A stretch of DNA of 64,000 nucleotides, taken from contig JAEZWW010000113.1 in assembly GCA_023442945.1 (NCBI GenBank), forward strand, positions 1 through 64,000, in the 5' to 3' direction. Below, in pieces: positions 34,190-42,640 of this stretch. Position numbers and translations under genes: made by a program. Source of the DNA: Pseudomonadota bacterium (GTDB lineage Bacteria; Pseudomonadota; Gammaproteobacteria; Burkholderiales; Burkholderiaceae_C). Each line of letters starts with the position of its first letter. Positions within the stretch are counted from its first letter, which is position 1. Below the pieces are notes generated by a model, which made no database searches, was not told where the DNA came from, and worked only from the letters and a program-made list of their open reading frames with translations.

Positions 34190-35398
34190 ATGGCCTTCTT
34201 CTCCCAACTTTCCCCCCTGCTGCTTGCCGCCGGCCTGCTGGCAGGCTGCGCCACGTCCGGCACGTCCTCTCCTTCTTCGCTGCTGGTGCCGCCTGAGCGC
34301 GGCAACGGCGACCTGGGCCTGGTGATCGAGCGCGAATCCGGCACGCTGGGCGTGCTGGACACCACGGCGCGCACGCGCCTGGGCACCATTGCCGGCCTGG
34401 GCGATCTGTCGCACGCGTCGGTCGTGTTCTCGCGCGACGGCGCGCTGGCCTATGTGTTCGGGCGCGACGGCGGCCTGACCAAGGTCAACCTGCGCACCGG
34501 CGCCGTTGCAGGCCGCGTCATGCAGGCCGGCAACAGCATCGGCGGCGCCATATCGACCGACGGCAGCCTGGTCGTGGCGCAGAACTACCAGCCTGGCGGC
34601 GTGAAGGTGTTCGATGCGCGCACGCTCGAGTTGCTGGCCGACATCCCCGCCGTGGTCGACGGCAAGGCCTCGCGCGTGGTGGGCCTGGCCGATATCCCGC
34701 GCAACCGCTTCATCTTCTCGCTGTTCGACGCGGGCCAGATCTGGATCGCCGATTTGGCCGACCCGAAGCAGCCCAAGATTCAGAAATTCACCGACATCGG
34801 CCAACAGCCCTACGACGCGCTGATCACCCCCGATGGCCGCCACTACATCGCCGGCCTGTTTGGCGAAGACGGTCTGGCCAAGATCGATCTGTGGGCGGCC
34901 GAGCAGAAGGTGGAACGCATCCTGCCCGGCTACGGCAAGGGCCAGCAGCCGCTGCCCGTCTTCAAGATGCCGCACCTGCGCGGCTGGGCCGTGGCCGGGC
35001 GCCACGCCTACCTGCCCGCCGTGGGCCGACACGAGGTGCTGGTGGTCGACACGCAGACCTGGCAGGAAGTCGGCCGCATTCCGGTCGCCGGCCAGCCGGT
35101 ATTCGTGATGGCGCGACCCGACGGGCGCCAGGTGTGGGTCAACTTTGCGGTGCCCGACTACGACCAGGTGCAGGTGATCGACACACAAACGCGCCAGATC
35201 GTGCACAGCCTGAAGCCCGGCAAGGCCGTGCTGCACATGGAATTCACCCCGCGCGGCGATGCCGTGTGGATCAGCACGCGCGACGACCACCGCATGGCGG
35301 TGATCGATACGCAGAGCTTCCAGACGCTGGCGACGCTGCCGGCGAAGTCGCCAAGTGGGATCTTTTTCACCTCGCGCGCTGCGCGCACCGGCTTTTAG
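34190..35398 (+). CDS. nirF: Heme d1 biosynthesis protein NirF
   Basis: The 402-residue protein is related to the d1 propeller of NirS and acts as a dehydrogenase in the last steps of heme d1 synthesis in the periplasm. The N-terminus looks like a lipoprotein signal, with lipobox LLAGC near residue 19. Propeller repeats include LGLVIERESGTLGVLDTTAR, VFSRDGALAYVFGRDGGLTK and PYDALITPDGRHYIAGLFGE. It follows nirC by 40 bp. An R2 repeat separates it from nirDL. Confidence 0.93.
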   Translation: MAFFSQLSPLLLAAGLLAGCATSGTSSPSSLLVPPERGNGDLGLVIERESGTLGVLDTTARTRLGTIAGLGDLSHASVVFSRDGALAYVFGRDGGLTKVNLRTGAVAGRVMQAGNSIGGAISTDGSLVVAQNYQPGGVKVFDARTLELLADIPAVVDGKASRVVGLADIPRNRFIFSLFDAGQIWIADLADPKQPKIQKFTDIGQQPYDALITPDGRHYIAGLFGEDGLAKIDLWAAEQKVERILPGYGKGQQPLPVFKMPHLRGWAVAGRHAYLPAVGRHEVLVVDTQTWQEVGRIPVAGQPVFVMARPDGRQVWVNFAVPDYDQVQVIDTQTRQIVHSLKPGKAVLHMEFTPRGDAVWISTRDDHRMAVIDTQSFQTLATLPAKSPSGIFFTSRAARTGF

Positions 35399-35410
35399 AA
35401 CGTGAAACAC

Positions 35411-35545
35411 CCCCCCGAGTCGCTTCGCGCCTTCCCCCCGCACTCTGCGCGCTGCGCGCTCCGGGCAGGGGGACAACGCCGATGCCCGGCGCAGGTCCGG
35501 GCATGGCGTTCGCTGGGGCGGCCTGCTCCGCGGCCATTGGCTCGG
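35411..35545 (+). repeat. R2 dispersed repeat, copy b
   Basis: TGCCCGGCGCAGGTCCGGGC, then ATGGCGTTCGCTGGGGCGGC and CTGCTCCGCGGCC. It fills most of the nirF-nirDL gap. Confidence 0.8.
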
Positions 35546-35663
35546 TGGAGGGCGGTGGGGTGCTGGGCTTTTGCCGACGGAGTGGCAGCACCCTCGTCCA
35601 AAGCTGTTGTTTCAGTTCGCGGTGGGTGCGCGGTGGCGGGAATGCTGGGGGGAATGGTTCGCC

Positions 35664-36725
35664 ATGCCTGAAACTTCGCGCGCTCTGCGCACCGCCCTGC
35701 CCAAGTCGCCAGCTTGGATGCCCCGCCTGCTGAACGAATGGCAACGCGGCTTTCCACTATCAAATCGGCCATTCGCCCTAGTGGGACAAGCGCTGGCAGC
35801 TACAGAAAGCGAAGTGATGGACGCCGTCTCCGGCCTGCTGGCCAGCGGCGCGGCCAGCCGTTTGGGTGGTGTGTGGGCGCCGGGTGCGGGCGGCAGTGCG
35901 CTGCTGTGCGCGATGGCGGTGCCGCCGGCGCGGCTCGCGCAGGTGGCGGCGCAGGTGTCGGCGCACGCGGGGGTGAACCACAACTACGAGCGGGAACACC
36001 GCATCAACCTCTGGTTTGTGACCACAGGGTGCGACGCTGCGGCCGTGGAAAGCGTCTTGCAAGCCATCGAGCGCGACACCGGCTTGCCCGTGCTGCGCTT
36101 GGCGATGCAGCGCGCCTACCGGATCGATCTGGGTTTCGACTTGCACGGACCCGCCGGCGCGGGCGGTGTGCAACAGCGCGCGCCCAAGGTGCGCGCCGAG
36201 CACGCGCCGCTGGCCGCGCTGGTGGAAGCGGGCGTGCCGCTGGTGCCCGCACCCTACGCGCAGTGGGCCACGCAGCTGGGCTGCAGCGAAGCGGATGTGC
36301 TGGCGCAACTGCAAGCCTGGCTGGACGCGGGCACGCTGCGCCGCCTGGGCCTGGTGGTGCGCCACCACGAGGTCGGCTTTGGCGCCAACGCCATGACGGT
36401 GTTCGACCTGCCGGATGATCAGGTCGACACCTTCGGCGAGCGCCTGGCCGCGCAGCCGGGCGTGACGCTGTGCTACCGCCGCACGCGCGCCGCCGGCTGG
36501 CCCTACAACCTGTACTGCATGGTGCACGGCCGCAGCCGGGGCGACACGCTGGCCCTGCTGCACGCCGCCATCGCCGGCGCCGGGCTGCAAGCGGCGCCAC
36601 AGCAGGTGCTGTTCAGCCGCCAGCGCTTCAAGCAGACCGGCGCGCGCTACTTTCGCCCGCTGCCAGTCGACGATCACCTGCACGCCAACCGATCCCCCAC
36701 ACCTGAGGCCGCCCATGCCGACTGA
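35664..36725 (+). CDS. nirDL: Fused NirD-NirL siroheme decarboxylase subunit
   Basis: About 353 residues made of two AsnC/Lrp-fold units (about 20-170 and 185-350). Such proteins decarboxylate siroheme to didecarboxysiroheme on the way to heme d1. Conserved segments include NHNYEREHRINLWFVTTG near 110 and LCYRRTRAAGWPYNLYCMVHG near 270. ATG 35664 follows a G-rich ribosome site; the open frame to 35571 has no homology. Its last 11 bases overlap the start of nirGH, implying translational coupling. Residues 32-49 (LSNRPFALVGQALAATES) are encoded by an R1-like sequence. Confidence 0.92.
   Translation: MPETSRALRTALPKSPAWMPRLLNEWQRGFPLSNRPFALVGQALAATESEVMDAVSGLLASGAASRLGGVWAPGAGGSALLCAMAVPPARLAQVAAQVSAHAGVNHNYEREHRINLWFVTTGCDAAAVESVLQAIERDTGLPVLRLAMQRAYRIDLGFDLHGPAGAGGVQQRAPKVRAEHAPLAALVEAGVPLVPAPYAQWATQLGCSEADVLAQLQAWLDAGTLRRLGLVVRHHEVGFGANAMTVFDLPDDQVDTFGERLAAQPGVTLCYRRTRAAGWPYNLYCMVHGRSRGDTLALLHAAIAGAGLQAAPQQVLFSRQRFKQTGARYFRPLPVDDHLHANRSPTPEAAHAD
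35758..35810 (+). repeat. R1-like segment inside nirDL
   Basis: CTATCAAATCGGCCATTCGC, then CCTAGTGGGACAAGCGCTGG and CAGCTACAGAAAGC. It matches the intergenic copy at 37835-37890 in its ends. The protein length is not disturbed relative to the paralogous NirGH. Confidence 0.6.
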
Positions 36726-37806
36726 CGCGCTGCAAGCGCCCGTGCAAACCCCCGCGCCGCGCCTGCCCGCCGGCATCGAGCTGGACGACGCCCGCCTGAT
36801 CGACCGCCTGCAGCTGGAACTGCCGCTGACCGAGCACCCGTTTGCCGACACCGGCGCCGCGCTGGGCTTGAGCGAAGCGGTCGTCATCGATCGGCTGGGT
36901 CGCCTGCTCAGCACCGGCGTGCTGACGCGCCTGGGTCCGCTGTTTCAGATCGAACGCGCAGGTGGCCAGTTCATCCTCGCCGCGCTGGAAGTGCCCGAAG
37001 CGCGCTTTGCCGAGGTCACAGCGCTGGTGAACGAGCTGCCCGAGGTCGCCCACAACTACCTGCGCGACCACCGGCTGAACATGTGGTTCGTCGTCGCGGC
37101 GGAAACGCCCGAGGCCGCCTGGGCCGCGTGCGACCGCATCGAAGCCGCCACCGGCCTGCCCGTGCACGCCTTCCCCAAGGAGCGCGAGTTTTTCGTCGGC
37201 CTGTACCTGCCGCTGCTCGGGCCCGCGCGCCAGGCCGTGCCATCGTTGTTGCACCCAGCCGCGCCGAGCTTGCAACGCAGCGCCTCAACGCCCGGAGGCC
37301 CCACCGCGGCGCCCCGCCCGCATGTGCTGAACGACGCCGACCGCGCGTTGATCGCCGCCACGCAAGCCGGCCTGCCCTTGGTGCCGCGCCCCTACGACAG
37401 CGTGGCCGCCGTGCTGGGCACCGGTGGCGCCGAGGTGCGCGAGCACCTGGCCCAGCTGTGCGCCGCCGGCGTGGTGCGCCGCATCGCCGCCGTGCCCAAC
37501 CACTACCGCCTGGGCTACGTCGCCAACGGCATGAGCGTGTGGGACGTCCAAGATACCGAGGTCGACCGCCTGGGCGAGCTGCTGGGCAGCCAGCCGGCCG
37601 TCAGCCACTGTTACCGGCGCCCGCGCAAGGCCGGCGTGTGGCGCTACAACCTGTTCGCCATGCTGCACGGCCACAGCCGCGAAGAAGTGCTGGCCCAGGC
37701 CGACGCGGTGGCGCGCCTGCTGGGGCCGGCCTGCCGCGCCCACGACGTGCTGTTTTCCAGCGCGATCCTGAAAAAGACTGGGCTGCGGCTACGGCAGGCG
37801 ATTTGA
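36715..37806 (+). CDS. nirGH: Fused NirG-NirH siroheme decarboxylase subunit
   Basis: The 363-residue protein is a paralogue of NirDL, again two AsnC/Lrp-like units. DARLIDRLQLELPLTEHPFA begins the first and NDADRALIAATQAGLPLVPR the second. HNYLRDHRLNMWFVV and CYRRPRKAGVWRYNLFAMLHG are the core motifs. It should form the decarboxylase complex with NirDL. Fusion of D to L and of G to H halves the four-gene set known in Pseudomonas. The start codon overlaps the end of nirDL. Transcription meets six minus-strand genes beyond its stop. Confidence 0.92.
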   Translation: MPTDALQAPVQTPAPRLPAGIELDDARLIDRLQLELPLTEHPFADTGAALGLSEAVVIDRLGRLLSTGVLTRLGPLFQIERAGGQFILAALEVPEARFAEVTALVNELPEVAHNYLRDHRLNMWFVVAAETPEAAWAACDRIEAATGLPVHAFPKEREFFVGLYLPLLGPARQAVPSLLHPAAPSLQRSASTPGGPTAAPRPHVLNDADRALIAATQAGLPLVPRPYDSVAAVLGTGGAEVREHLAQLCAAGVVRRIAAVPNHYRLGYVANGMSVWDVQDTEVDRLGELLGSQPAVSHCYRRPRKAGVWRYNLFAMLHGHSREEVLAQADAVARLLGPACRAHDVLFSSAILKKTGLRLRQAI

Positions 37807-37834
37807 CGCAGGGGGGTCGCCGTGCTGGCGCAGA

Positions 37835-37890
37835 TTTGAAAGCAATCGGCCTCTGGCCCTAGATCCAATTGCGCGGCCAGCTACTGAAAG
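37835..37890 (+). repeat. R1 dispersed repeat after nirGH
   Basis: AATCGGCCTCTGGCCCTAGA, then TCCAATTGCGCGGCCAGCTA and CTGAAAGC. It lies 29 bp after the nirGH stop codon. Confidence 0.88.
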
Positions 37891-38005
37891 CGCAGCAAGG
37901 GCCAGGTGATCTAGACCCATCGTCACACACCCAACGCACACGGCGACGCTCGAAAGTTTGCATGGCTCGGTGCGGCACACGCCCGCGCCACCTGCCCCGC
38001 AATCT

Positions 38006-38617
38006 TCAAGACTTGTTGCCGTACAGGCACTGCCAGAACACCGCTTTTTGGTAGCGGTCGGCCGACTGGGACGCGGGCGCCGCATACACCTCGGCCGCGG
38101 TGGCGTTGACGAAGGCATCGGGGTAGACGCCCTTGTCCTTGAACATGCCGCGCACCTTGGTCGCCGCCGCTGCCTGGGGCATGCCACCGTCCTTGAAGCC
38201 CTGCAGAAAGAACGGCACGTCCACGCGCGCATAGCAACCCCGCACCTGATCGCGCGTGCGGTTGACGCCCAATTGGTTGCGCTTCGCGCAGGCCATCAGC
38301 TTGTCGGCGGCAAAGTCGGCGTGGTGGCGGATCTGGCGTTTTTGCACCCCGTCAAACAACTCATCGGCGATCTGGCGCGCCTCCGTGTCGTTCGGCCCCA
38401 ACCAGCCCAGTACCGCGGACTTATCGCCCTTCTTGATGACCAGGTACTGCCGCGCCATGGTCAGCGCGACCACACCCGTGCTTTCGCATTCGGTGAACGC
38501 CGCTTGCTTGGCGGCCTCGCTGCCCGCAGCGGGCTGCGTGCCGGATGGGCCGGTGCCTGAGCAGGCGGCCAGCAGGCAAGTGATGGCGACGACGGCGCCG
38601 GTCAATCGGTTGAGCAT
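38006..38617 (-). CDS. Hypothetical lipoprotein
   Basis: About 203 residues. The N-terminus MLNRLTGAVVAITCLLAACS carries a lipobox (LAAC), so it is probably anchored to a membrane facing the periplasm. The mature part is hydrophilic with four or five cysteines (FTECES, KLMACAKR, VRGCYARV, FWQCLYG), which could form disulfides. I do not recognise the family. GGAGACCCTCC precedes ATG 38617; the long open frame upstream is not used. It is the last of six minus-strand genes between nirGH and nirJ. Confidence 0.7.
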   Translation of the reverse strand: MLNRLTGAVVAITCLLAACSGTGPSGTQPAAGSEAAKQAAFTECESTGVVALTMARQYLVIKKGDKSAVLGWLGPNDTEARQIADELFDGVQKRQIRHHADFAADKLMACAKRNQLGVNRTRDQVRGCYARVDVPFFLQGFKDGGMPQAAAATKVRGMFKDKGVYPDAFVNATAAEVYAAPASQSADRYQKAVFWQCLYGNKS

Positions 38618-38747
38618 GGAGGGTCTCCCTTTGTGGACGCCCATCTTGACAGACCCCGGGGTCAGAACAGCGGACGGCAGGGCTGTCGGGCTATACCCTG
38701 CGGGCGATGCGGCGGCGCACGGGGGTACTGGTCGTCTGGACGGCGTT

Positions 38748-38810
38748 TTTAAGGGAAATCGGCAATTCGCCTTACAGTCACCTGCGCAACCAGCTACGCA
38801 ATAGATAGCA
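38748..38810 (+). repeat. R1 dispersed repeat between lipoprotein and membrane protein genes
   Basis: AAATCGGCAATTCGCCTTAC, then AGTCACCTGCGCAACCAGCT and ACGCAATAGATAGC. The second possible hairpin (AGCTA...TAGC) is visible. Confidence 0.88.
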
Positions 38811-38843
38811 AACAGGCGATTGAGAGCCGCCCGCTTCAGCACC

Positions 38844-39254
38844 TCAGCGCTTGTCCCGTGGCGCCGCCGCCCGGTCGCGCCGGTGCAGCCAGCGGTCGAG
38901 CCCATAGCCCAGCACCCCACCGATGGCGATCGGCACCAGGGCGAAGACCGGGATCGTCACCAGCGCGACGCCCGCCTGCGCGTCGCCGGACAGGTCGAGC
39001 ACGGCGTGCCCGTACCCGACAAAACCAAAGCCCGCCAACACCGGCAACGCCAGCGACAACGGGTAGCGGTACGCCAGGCTGACCAGCAGCAGGCTGCCCC
39101 AGACCAGGGCGTTGCAGCCGCTGATGAACAGGCTGGGCTCCCACGCGTAGGGGTCGTACTGGTCCACCCAGACCCGGCCACCGGGCAAGCGCACCAGGTA
39201 GGGCAGGAGCACGCCGAGGATCACGATCAAGAGACGGGCGGTCGACATGGACAT
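38844..39254 (-). CDS. Hypothetical membrane protein
   Basis: The 136-residue protein has about four transmembrane helices: RLLIVILGVLLPYLV, ALVWGSLLLVSLAY, LSLALPVLAGFGFVGYG and LVTIPVFALVPIAIGGVLGY. A short basic tail follows (RRDRAAAPRDKR). I do not recognise a family. MSTAR two codons later could also be the start. It lies 79 bp downstream of another small membrane protein gene on the same strand. Confidence 0.65.
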   Translation of the reverse strand: MSMSTARLLIVILGVLLPYLVRLPGGRVWVDQYDPYAWEPSLFISGCNALVWGSLLLVSLAYRYPLSLALPVLAGFGFVGYGHAVLDLSGDAQAGVALVTIPVFALVPIAIGGVLGYGLDRWLHRRDRAAAPRDKR

Positions 39255-39333
39255 GTGAAAAGGCCCTTCTAGGCGATGGAGGGCGTTGCCGCTTGGCCGC
39301 CGCAGCGGGGCGCACTGCGTCGTCCGGCAAACC

Positions 39334-39618
39334 TCAGCCGAGCCAGCGGCGCCAACCGATCGCCAGCGCCAGCAACAGCAGAATCAGCACCGCGCCCAGC
39401 CACAGGCGGTCGCCGCGCACTTCGGATGGGTCGGGAGGCTGCGGCGCGCCCGGGTCCAGCCGGGCTTCGCCGCGCACGGCCGCGCGCACGCTGGACCACA
39501 GCACGCGCCACAAGGTCTGGCCCTGCCACGGCGTCACCCACAGCGTGTAGGCCAGCGAGCCGAGCGCGCCGGCGTACAGCCACCAGAACTCGCCCAGGTG
39601 CCCCAGCAAGGTGAACAC
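39334..39618 (-). CDS. Hypothetical small membrane protein
   Basis: The 94-residue protein has an N-terminal hydrophobic segment (FWWLYAGALGSLAYTLWV) and a C-terminal helix (LWLGAVLILLLLALAIGW) ending in RRWLG, joined by a hydrophilic loop. No family was recognised. It lies between the DUF5329-like gene and the four-helix protein on the minus strand. Confidence 0.6.
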   Translation of the reverse strand: MFTLLGHLGEFWWLYAGALGSLAYTLWVTPWQGQTLWRVLWSSVRAAVRGEARLDPGAPQPPDPSEVRGDRLWLGAVLILLLLALAIGWRRWLG

Positions 39619-39648
39619 GCCGACCTGCCCTTTACGCGCGCCGTGCGC

Positions 39649-40047
39649 TCACCGGCGCAGCGCCTTCAGCTGCTGGCCAAACCACCGCTGGCTGGGCACG
39701 GGCGCTGCGTTGCCACAGCGCACCTGGTAGGGCTTGCCCGAGGCGCTGCTTTGCGTGCCCGCGCGTTCGATGAACAGCTCGGTCGTCGGGGCCAGGTCGC
39801 GCTTGCGCAGGTAGTCGTACTTCTGGCGCAGGTGATCGGCGGCCCTGGCCGCGTCGTACCAGCTGCCGTTGCGCTGAAACTCGCACCCCGACTGCTTGAG
39901 CGCGCTGAACAGCTGTTCGATCTCCTGCTGCGTGGCGGCCGATGGCGCCTGCGCCCAGGCGCTGCCCGCCACCGCCAGCGCGCCCGCCAGCACCCGCGCG
40001 CGGCGCGCCCAGCGGCCGGGCGGCAGCGGTTCAGACCTTGGCCGCAT
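39649..40047 (-). CDS. DUF5329-like secreted protein
   Basis: About 132 residues with a signal peptide-like start (RRARVLAGALAVAGSAWAQA). The mature part contains EIEQLFSALKQSGCEFQRNG, WYDAARAADHLRQKYDYL and SGKPYQVRCG, the pattern of the YfeK/DUF5329 family of periplasmic proteins of unknown role. Two cysteines may pair. The first codon is uncertain; ATG 40047 overlaps the end of the upstream GIY-YIG-like gene by 17 bp, suggesting coupling. Confidence 0.7.
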   Translation of the reverse strand: MRPRSEPLPPGRWARRARVLAGALAVAGSAWAQAPSAATQQEIEQLFSALKQSGCEFQRNGSWYDAARAADHLRQKYDYLRKRDLAPTTELFIERAGTQSSASGKPYQVRCGNAAPVPSQRWFGQQLKALRR

Positions 40048-40537
40048 ACAAGGTGGCGACTTGCCGGCCAAAGGCCACGCTCGCCTTGGGCGGCTTCTTC
40101 TCGTCGTTGAATTCGGGCAGGCCGCCGACGGCGCGGGCGTGCTCGGCCAGGCAGCGGTATTCGAACTGGGCGACCTCCCCCATCACCTCCAGGTCGCACG
40201 GTTGGTGAGACGTCACGTCGCACGGGAACGGCGCCACCGACACGTACAAGGCCCGCGCCACCGACGCGTAGTCCGGGTAGAGGCAGCGCACACGGTCGGC
40301 GCCCTTGTGCCCGGTGCGGCCACGCACGGCGTTGTCAAACTGGCCCAGGCGCGCGCGCAAGCCGCCGCGCGAAATGGTCATGCCGATGTAGGCGATCTGG
40401 CGACACCACGCAAACGGCGCGGTCGGGTCGAACCCTTCATCGGCCAGTGCGCACACGTACACCCCGGGGTGGCCCAAGCCCGCGATGGCCTCGCGCTGCG
40501 GCCACGCCTGCCAGCCTGTGAACCTGTCCTCATACAT
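40031..40537 (-). CDS. Hypothetical protein with a GIY-YIG-like core
   Basis: About 168 residues. HPGVYVCALADEG near 26-38 and QIAYIGMTISRGGLRARLGQ near 49-68 match the GIY and YIG strands plus the arginine helix of GIY-YIG nucleases. A glutamate that could bind metal occurs later in VAQFEYRCLAEHARA. The spacing between GVY and YIG is longer than usual (about 22 residues). It could be a nuclease of the minimal GIY-YIG type or an inactive relative. ATG 40537 is preceded by GGAGGAGGAC. Confidence 0.65.
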   Translation of the reverse strand: MYEDRFTGWQAWPQREAIAGLGHPGVYVCALADEGFDPTAPFAWCRQIAYIGMTISRGGLRARLGQFDNAVRGRTGHKGADRVRCLYPDYASVARALYVSVAPFPCDVTSHQPCDLEVMGEVAQFEYRCLAEHARAVGGLPEFNDEKKPPKASVAFGRQVATLYAAKV

Positions 40538-40592
40538 AGTCAAAAAGTCCTCCTCCAGGCGGGGACCTTACCCGATCGGGTGCCGGTCACCG

Positions 40593-41084
40593 TTAAAAAA
40601 CCCCCGCTTCCAAGCCGGCTGCCACACCTTCGCCCAAGTCGGCACATTGCGCAAGGGCATTGGCCCCGATGGTCTTGGGCGCCAGGATCTGCTCGGGCGT
40701 TTGCGCGTGGGTGCAGACGATCAGGCCGGGGGCGACGCCTTTGAGGCGCCAGCCGGTGGCGATGCGCTCGATCTGGCGCAGCGCGTTCTGCCCGTCGCTG
40801 CCGGCGCAGACCATCACGGCGTAGGGGCGGCCTTCGATGCGACCCAGCGCCGGGTAGTAGCAGCGGTCGAAGAAGTCCTTCATCAAGCCGGCGATGGCGG
40901 CCAGATTCTCGGGGCAAACGAACAGGTAGCCGTCGGCCGCCAGCACGTCATGGGGGCCTGCGTCGGGCGCGGTCTTCAGGTGCACGCTGACACCCGCTTG
41001 CCGGCGCGCGGCCTCGGCGGCGGCTTCGGCCATCTGGCGGCTACCGCCGGTGAGCGAGTGGTAGACGATGAGCAGGTGTTTCAT
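40593..41084 (-). CDS. Flavodoxin-family NAD(P)H oxidoreductase
   Basis: The 163-residue protein is flavodoxin-like. The FMN phosphate loop reads YHSLTGGSRQMAEAAAEAA at residues 8-26, and FVCPENLAAIAGLMKDFFDR near 55-75 contacts the flavin ring in WrbA-like proteins. It should bind FMN and transfer electrons in the cytosol. It is the first of the six minus-strand genes that split the nir cluster. It faces nirJ divergently, and a link to NirJ reduction can only be guessed. Confidence 0.82.
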   Translation of the reverse strand: MKHLLIVYHSLTGGSRQMAEAAAEAARRQAGVSVHLKTAPDAGPHDVLAADGYLFVCPENLAAIAGLMKDFFDRCYYPALGRIEGRPYAVMVCAGSDGQNALRQIERIATGWRLKGVAPGLIVCTHAQTPEQILAPKTIGANALAQCADLGEGVAAGLEAGVF

Positions 41085-41238
41085 GGCATAGCGGTGCAAG
41101 GTGCTGTGCGTCAGCACAACTGGACACAGCCATTGTTGCGCCTGCCTTGCCTCAGTCAACGTCAACGCAGCGCACGCGGCCTGGTTGGAAGACGGAACGG
41201 CCCGCCACCGCCTTTTGTGTCCGCCGCGTCCAAGCAAC

Positions 41239-41252
41239 TTGACGCAAGTCAT
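41239..41252. promoter_or_regulatory. FNR/DNR-type box upstream of nirJ
   Basis: TTGACGCAAGTCAT has a perfect TTGA half site and a TCAT second half. Its centre is 41245.5. AAGAAT at 41275-41280 lies exactly where a -10 element is expected for class II activation. Confidence 0.6.
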
Positions 41253-41320
41253 GGCCGCAGACGTGCCCCTGGCGAAGAATGGGCCATCGCACTTTGACAA
41301 CCGCCCACGCGGTGCCGCCC

Positions 41321-42580
41321 ATGTTCCGAATTTCGCAGTTCATGCACGAATTGGCCCAGGCCGAAGCCACGGGCGTCTACCCTGCCCCGGCGCGCCGCCC
41401 CGGCAAGTCGCCCGCCGGCAGCACCGCGCAGCCGCTGGGCCCGGTGGTGATCTGGAACCTGATCCGCCGCTGCAACCTGACCTGCAAGCACTGCTACGCC
41501 TTCAGCGCCGACCACGACTACCCCGGTGAGCTGAGCACGCAAGAGGTGTTCGACGTGCTGGATGACCTGCAGCGCTTCAACGTGCGCGCGTTGATCCTGT
41601 CGGGTGGTGAGCCGCTGTTGCGGCCCGACCTGTTCGAGATCGCCGCGCGCGCCAAGGCCATGGGCTTTTACATCGGCCTGTCGACCAACGGCACGCTGAT
41701 CGACGCGCCGCTGGCCCAGCGCGTGCACGCCGCCGGGTTCGACTATGTCGGCATCAGCCTGGACGGCATCGGCGCCACGCACGACAAGTTCCGCCGCCTG
41801 GCCGGCGCGTTCGACGCCAGCCTGGCCGCCGTGCGCCACCTGCAAAAGCTGGGCACCAAGGTTGGCCTGCGCTTCACCATGACGGAGCTGAACGCGTTCG
41901 ACTTGCCCAATCTGCTGAAGCTGATGCAGGACGAGCGGGTCGACAAGTTCTATTTCAGCCACCTCAACTACGCCGGGCGCGGCAACATCCACCGCGGCAG
42001 GGACGCGCACCACCTGGCCACGCGCGAGGCGCTGGACCTGCTGTACCAGACCGCGTGGGACGATGCGAAGAGCGGCGGCCAGCATGAGTACGTCACCGGC
42101 AACAACGACGCCGACGGCGTGTACCTGTTGCAGTGGGTGCAGCAGCACCTGCCGCGCTGGGCGGCTGACGTGCAGCAGCGCCTGATCGCCTGGGGCGGCA
42201 ACGCCAGCGGCGTGCACGTGGCCAACATCGACAACGTGGGCGACGTCCACCCCGACACCATGTGGTGGCACCACACGCTGGGCAACGTCAAGGCGCGGCC
42301 GTTCTCCGAGATCTGGCTGGACCTGAGCGACCCGCTGATGGCTGGGCTGAAGACGCGCCCGCGCCCGGTGCACGGCCGCTGCGGCGGCTGCCAGCACCTG
42401 GCCATCTGCGGCGGCAACACCCGCGTGCGCGCCCAGCAGGTCACGGGCGATGCGTGGGCGGAAGACCCGGGTTGCTACCTGACCGATGAAGAAATCGGCG
42501 TGACGCCGGGCGATGCGCGCGTGGTGACCACGGCGTACCGCGGTCGCAAGGTGATTGAGCTGGTGCCCAGCGATTCTTGA
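41321..42580 (+). CDS. nirJ: Heme d1 biosynthesis radical SAM protein NirJ
   Basis: About 419 residues. The radical SAM cluster motif is C51-NLT-C55-KH-C58, followed by YAFSADHDYPGELS. A C-terminal SPASM-like cysteine group appears in CGGCQHLAICGGNTR and DPGCYLTDEE. NirJ replaces two propionate side chains with oxo groups on didecarboxysiroheme. ATG 41321 gives the family's usual N-terminus (MFRISQFMHELAQ); the in-frame ATG at 41279 would fall upstream of the probable transcription start. It is separated from nirGH by about 3.5 kb of opposite-strand genes and appears to have its own promoter. Confidence 0.95.
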   Translation: MFRISQFMHELAQAEATGVYPAPARRPGKSPAGSTAQPLGPVVIWNLIRRCNLTCKHCYAFSADHDYPGELSTQEVFDVLDDLQRFNVRALILSGGEPLLRPDLFEIAARAKAMGFYIGLSTNGTLIDAPLAQRVHAAGFDYVGISLDGIGATHDKFRRLAGAFDASLAAVRHLQKLGTKVGLRFTMTELNAFDLPNLLKLMQDERVDKFYFSHLNYAGRGNIHRGRDAHHLATREALDLLYQTAWDDAKSGGQHEYVTGNNDADGVYLLQWVQQHLPRWAADVQQRLIAWGGNASGVHVANIDNVGDVHPDTMWWHHTLGNVKARPFSEIWLDLSDPLMAGLKTRPRPVHGRCGGCQHLAICGGNTRVRAQQVTGDAWAEDPGCYLTDEEIGVTPGDARVVTTAYRGRKVIELVPSDS

Positions 42581-42640
42581 AATAAATCGGCCTGCAGCCC
42601 TACAACCACCTGCGCAGGCAGCTACGCTAATGATAGTAAC
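42580..42640 (+). repeat. R1 dispersed repeat between nirJ and nirN
   Basis: AAATCGGCCTGCAGCCCTAC, then AACCACCTGCGCAGGCAGCT and ACGCTAATGATAGTAAC. It fills the whole nirJ-nirN gap, and its last bases contain the ATG of nirN. Confidence 0.9.
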
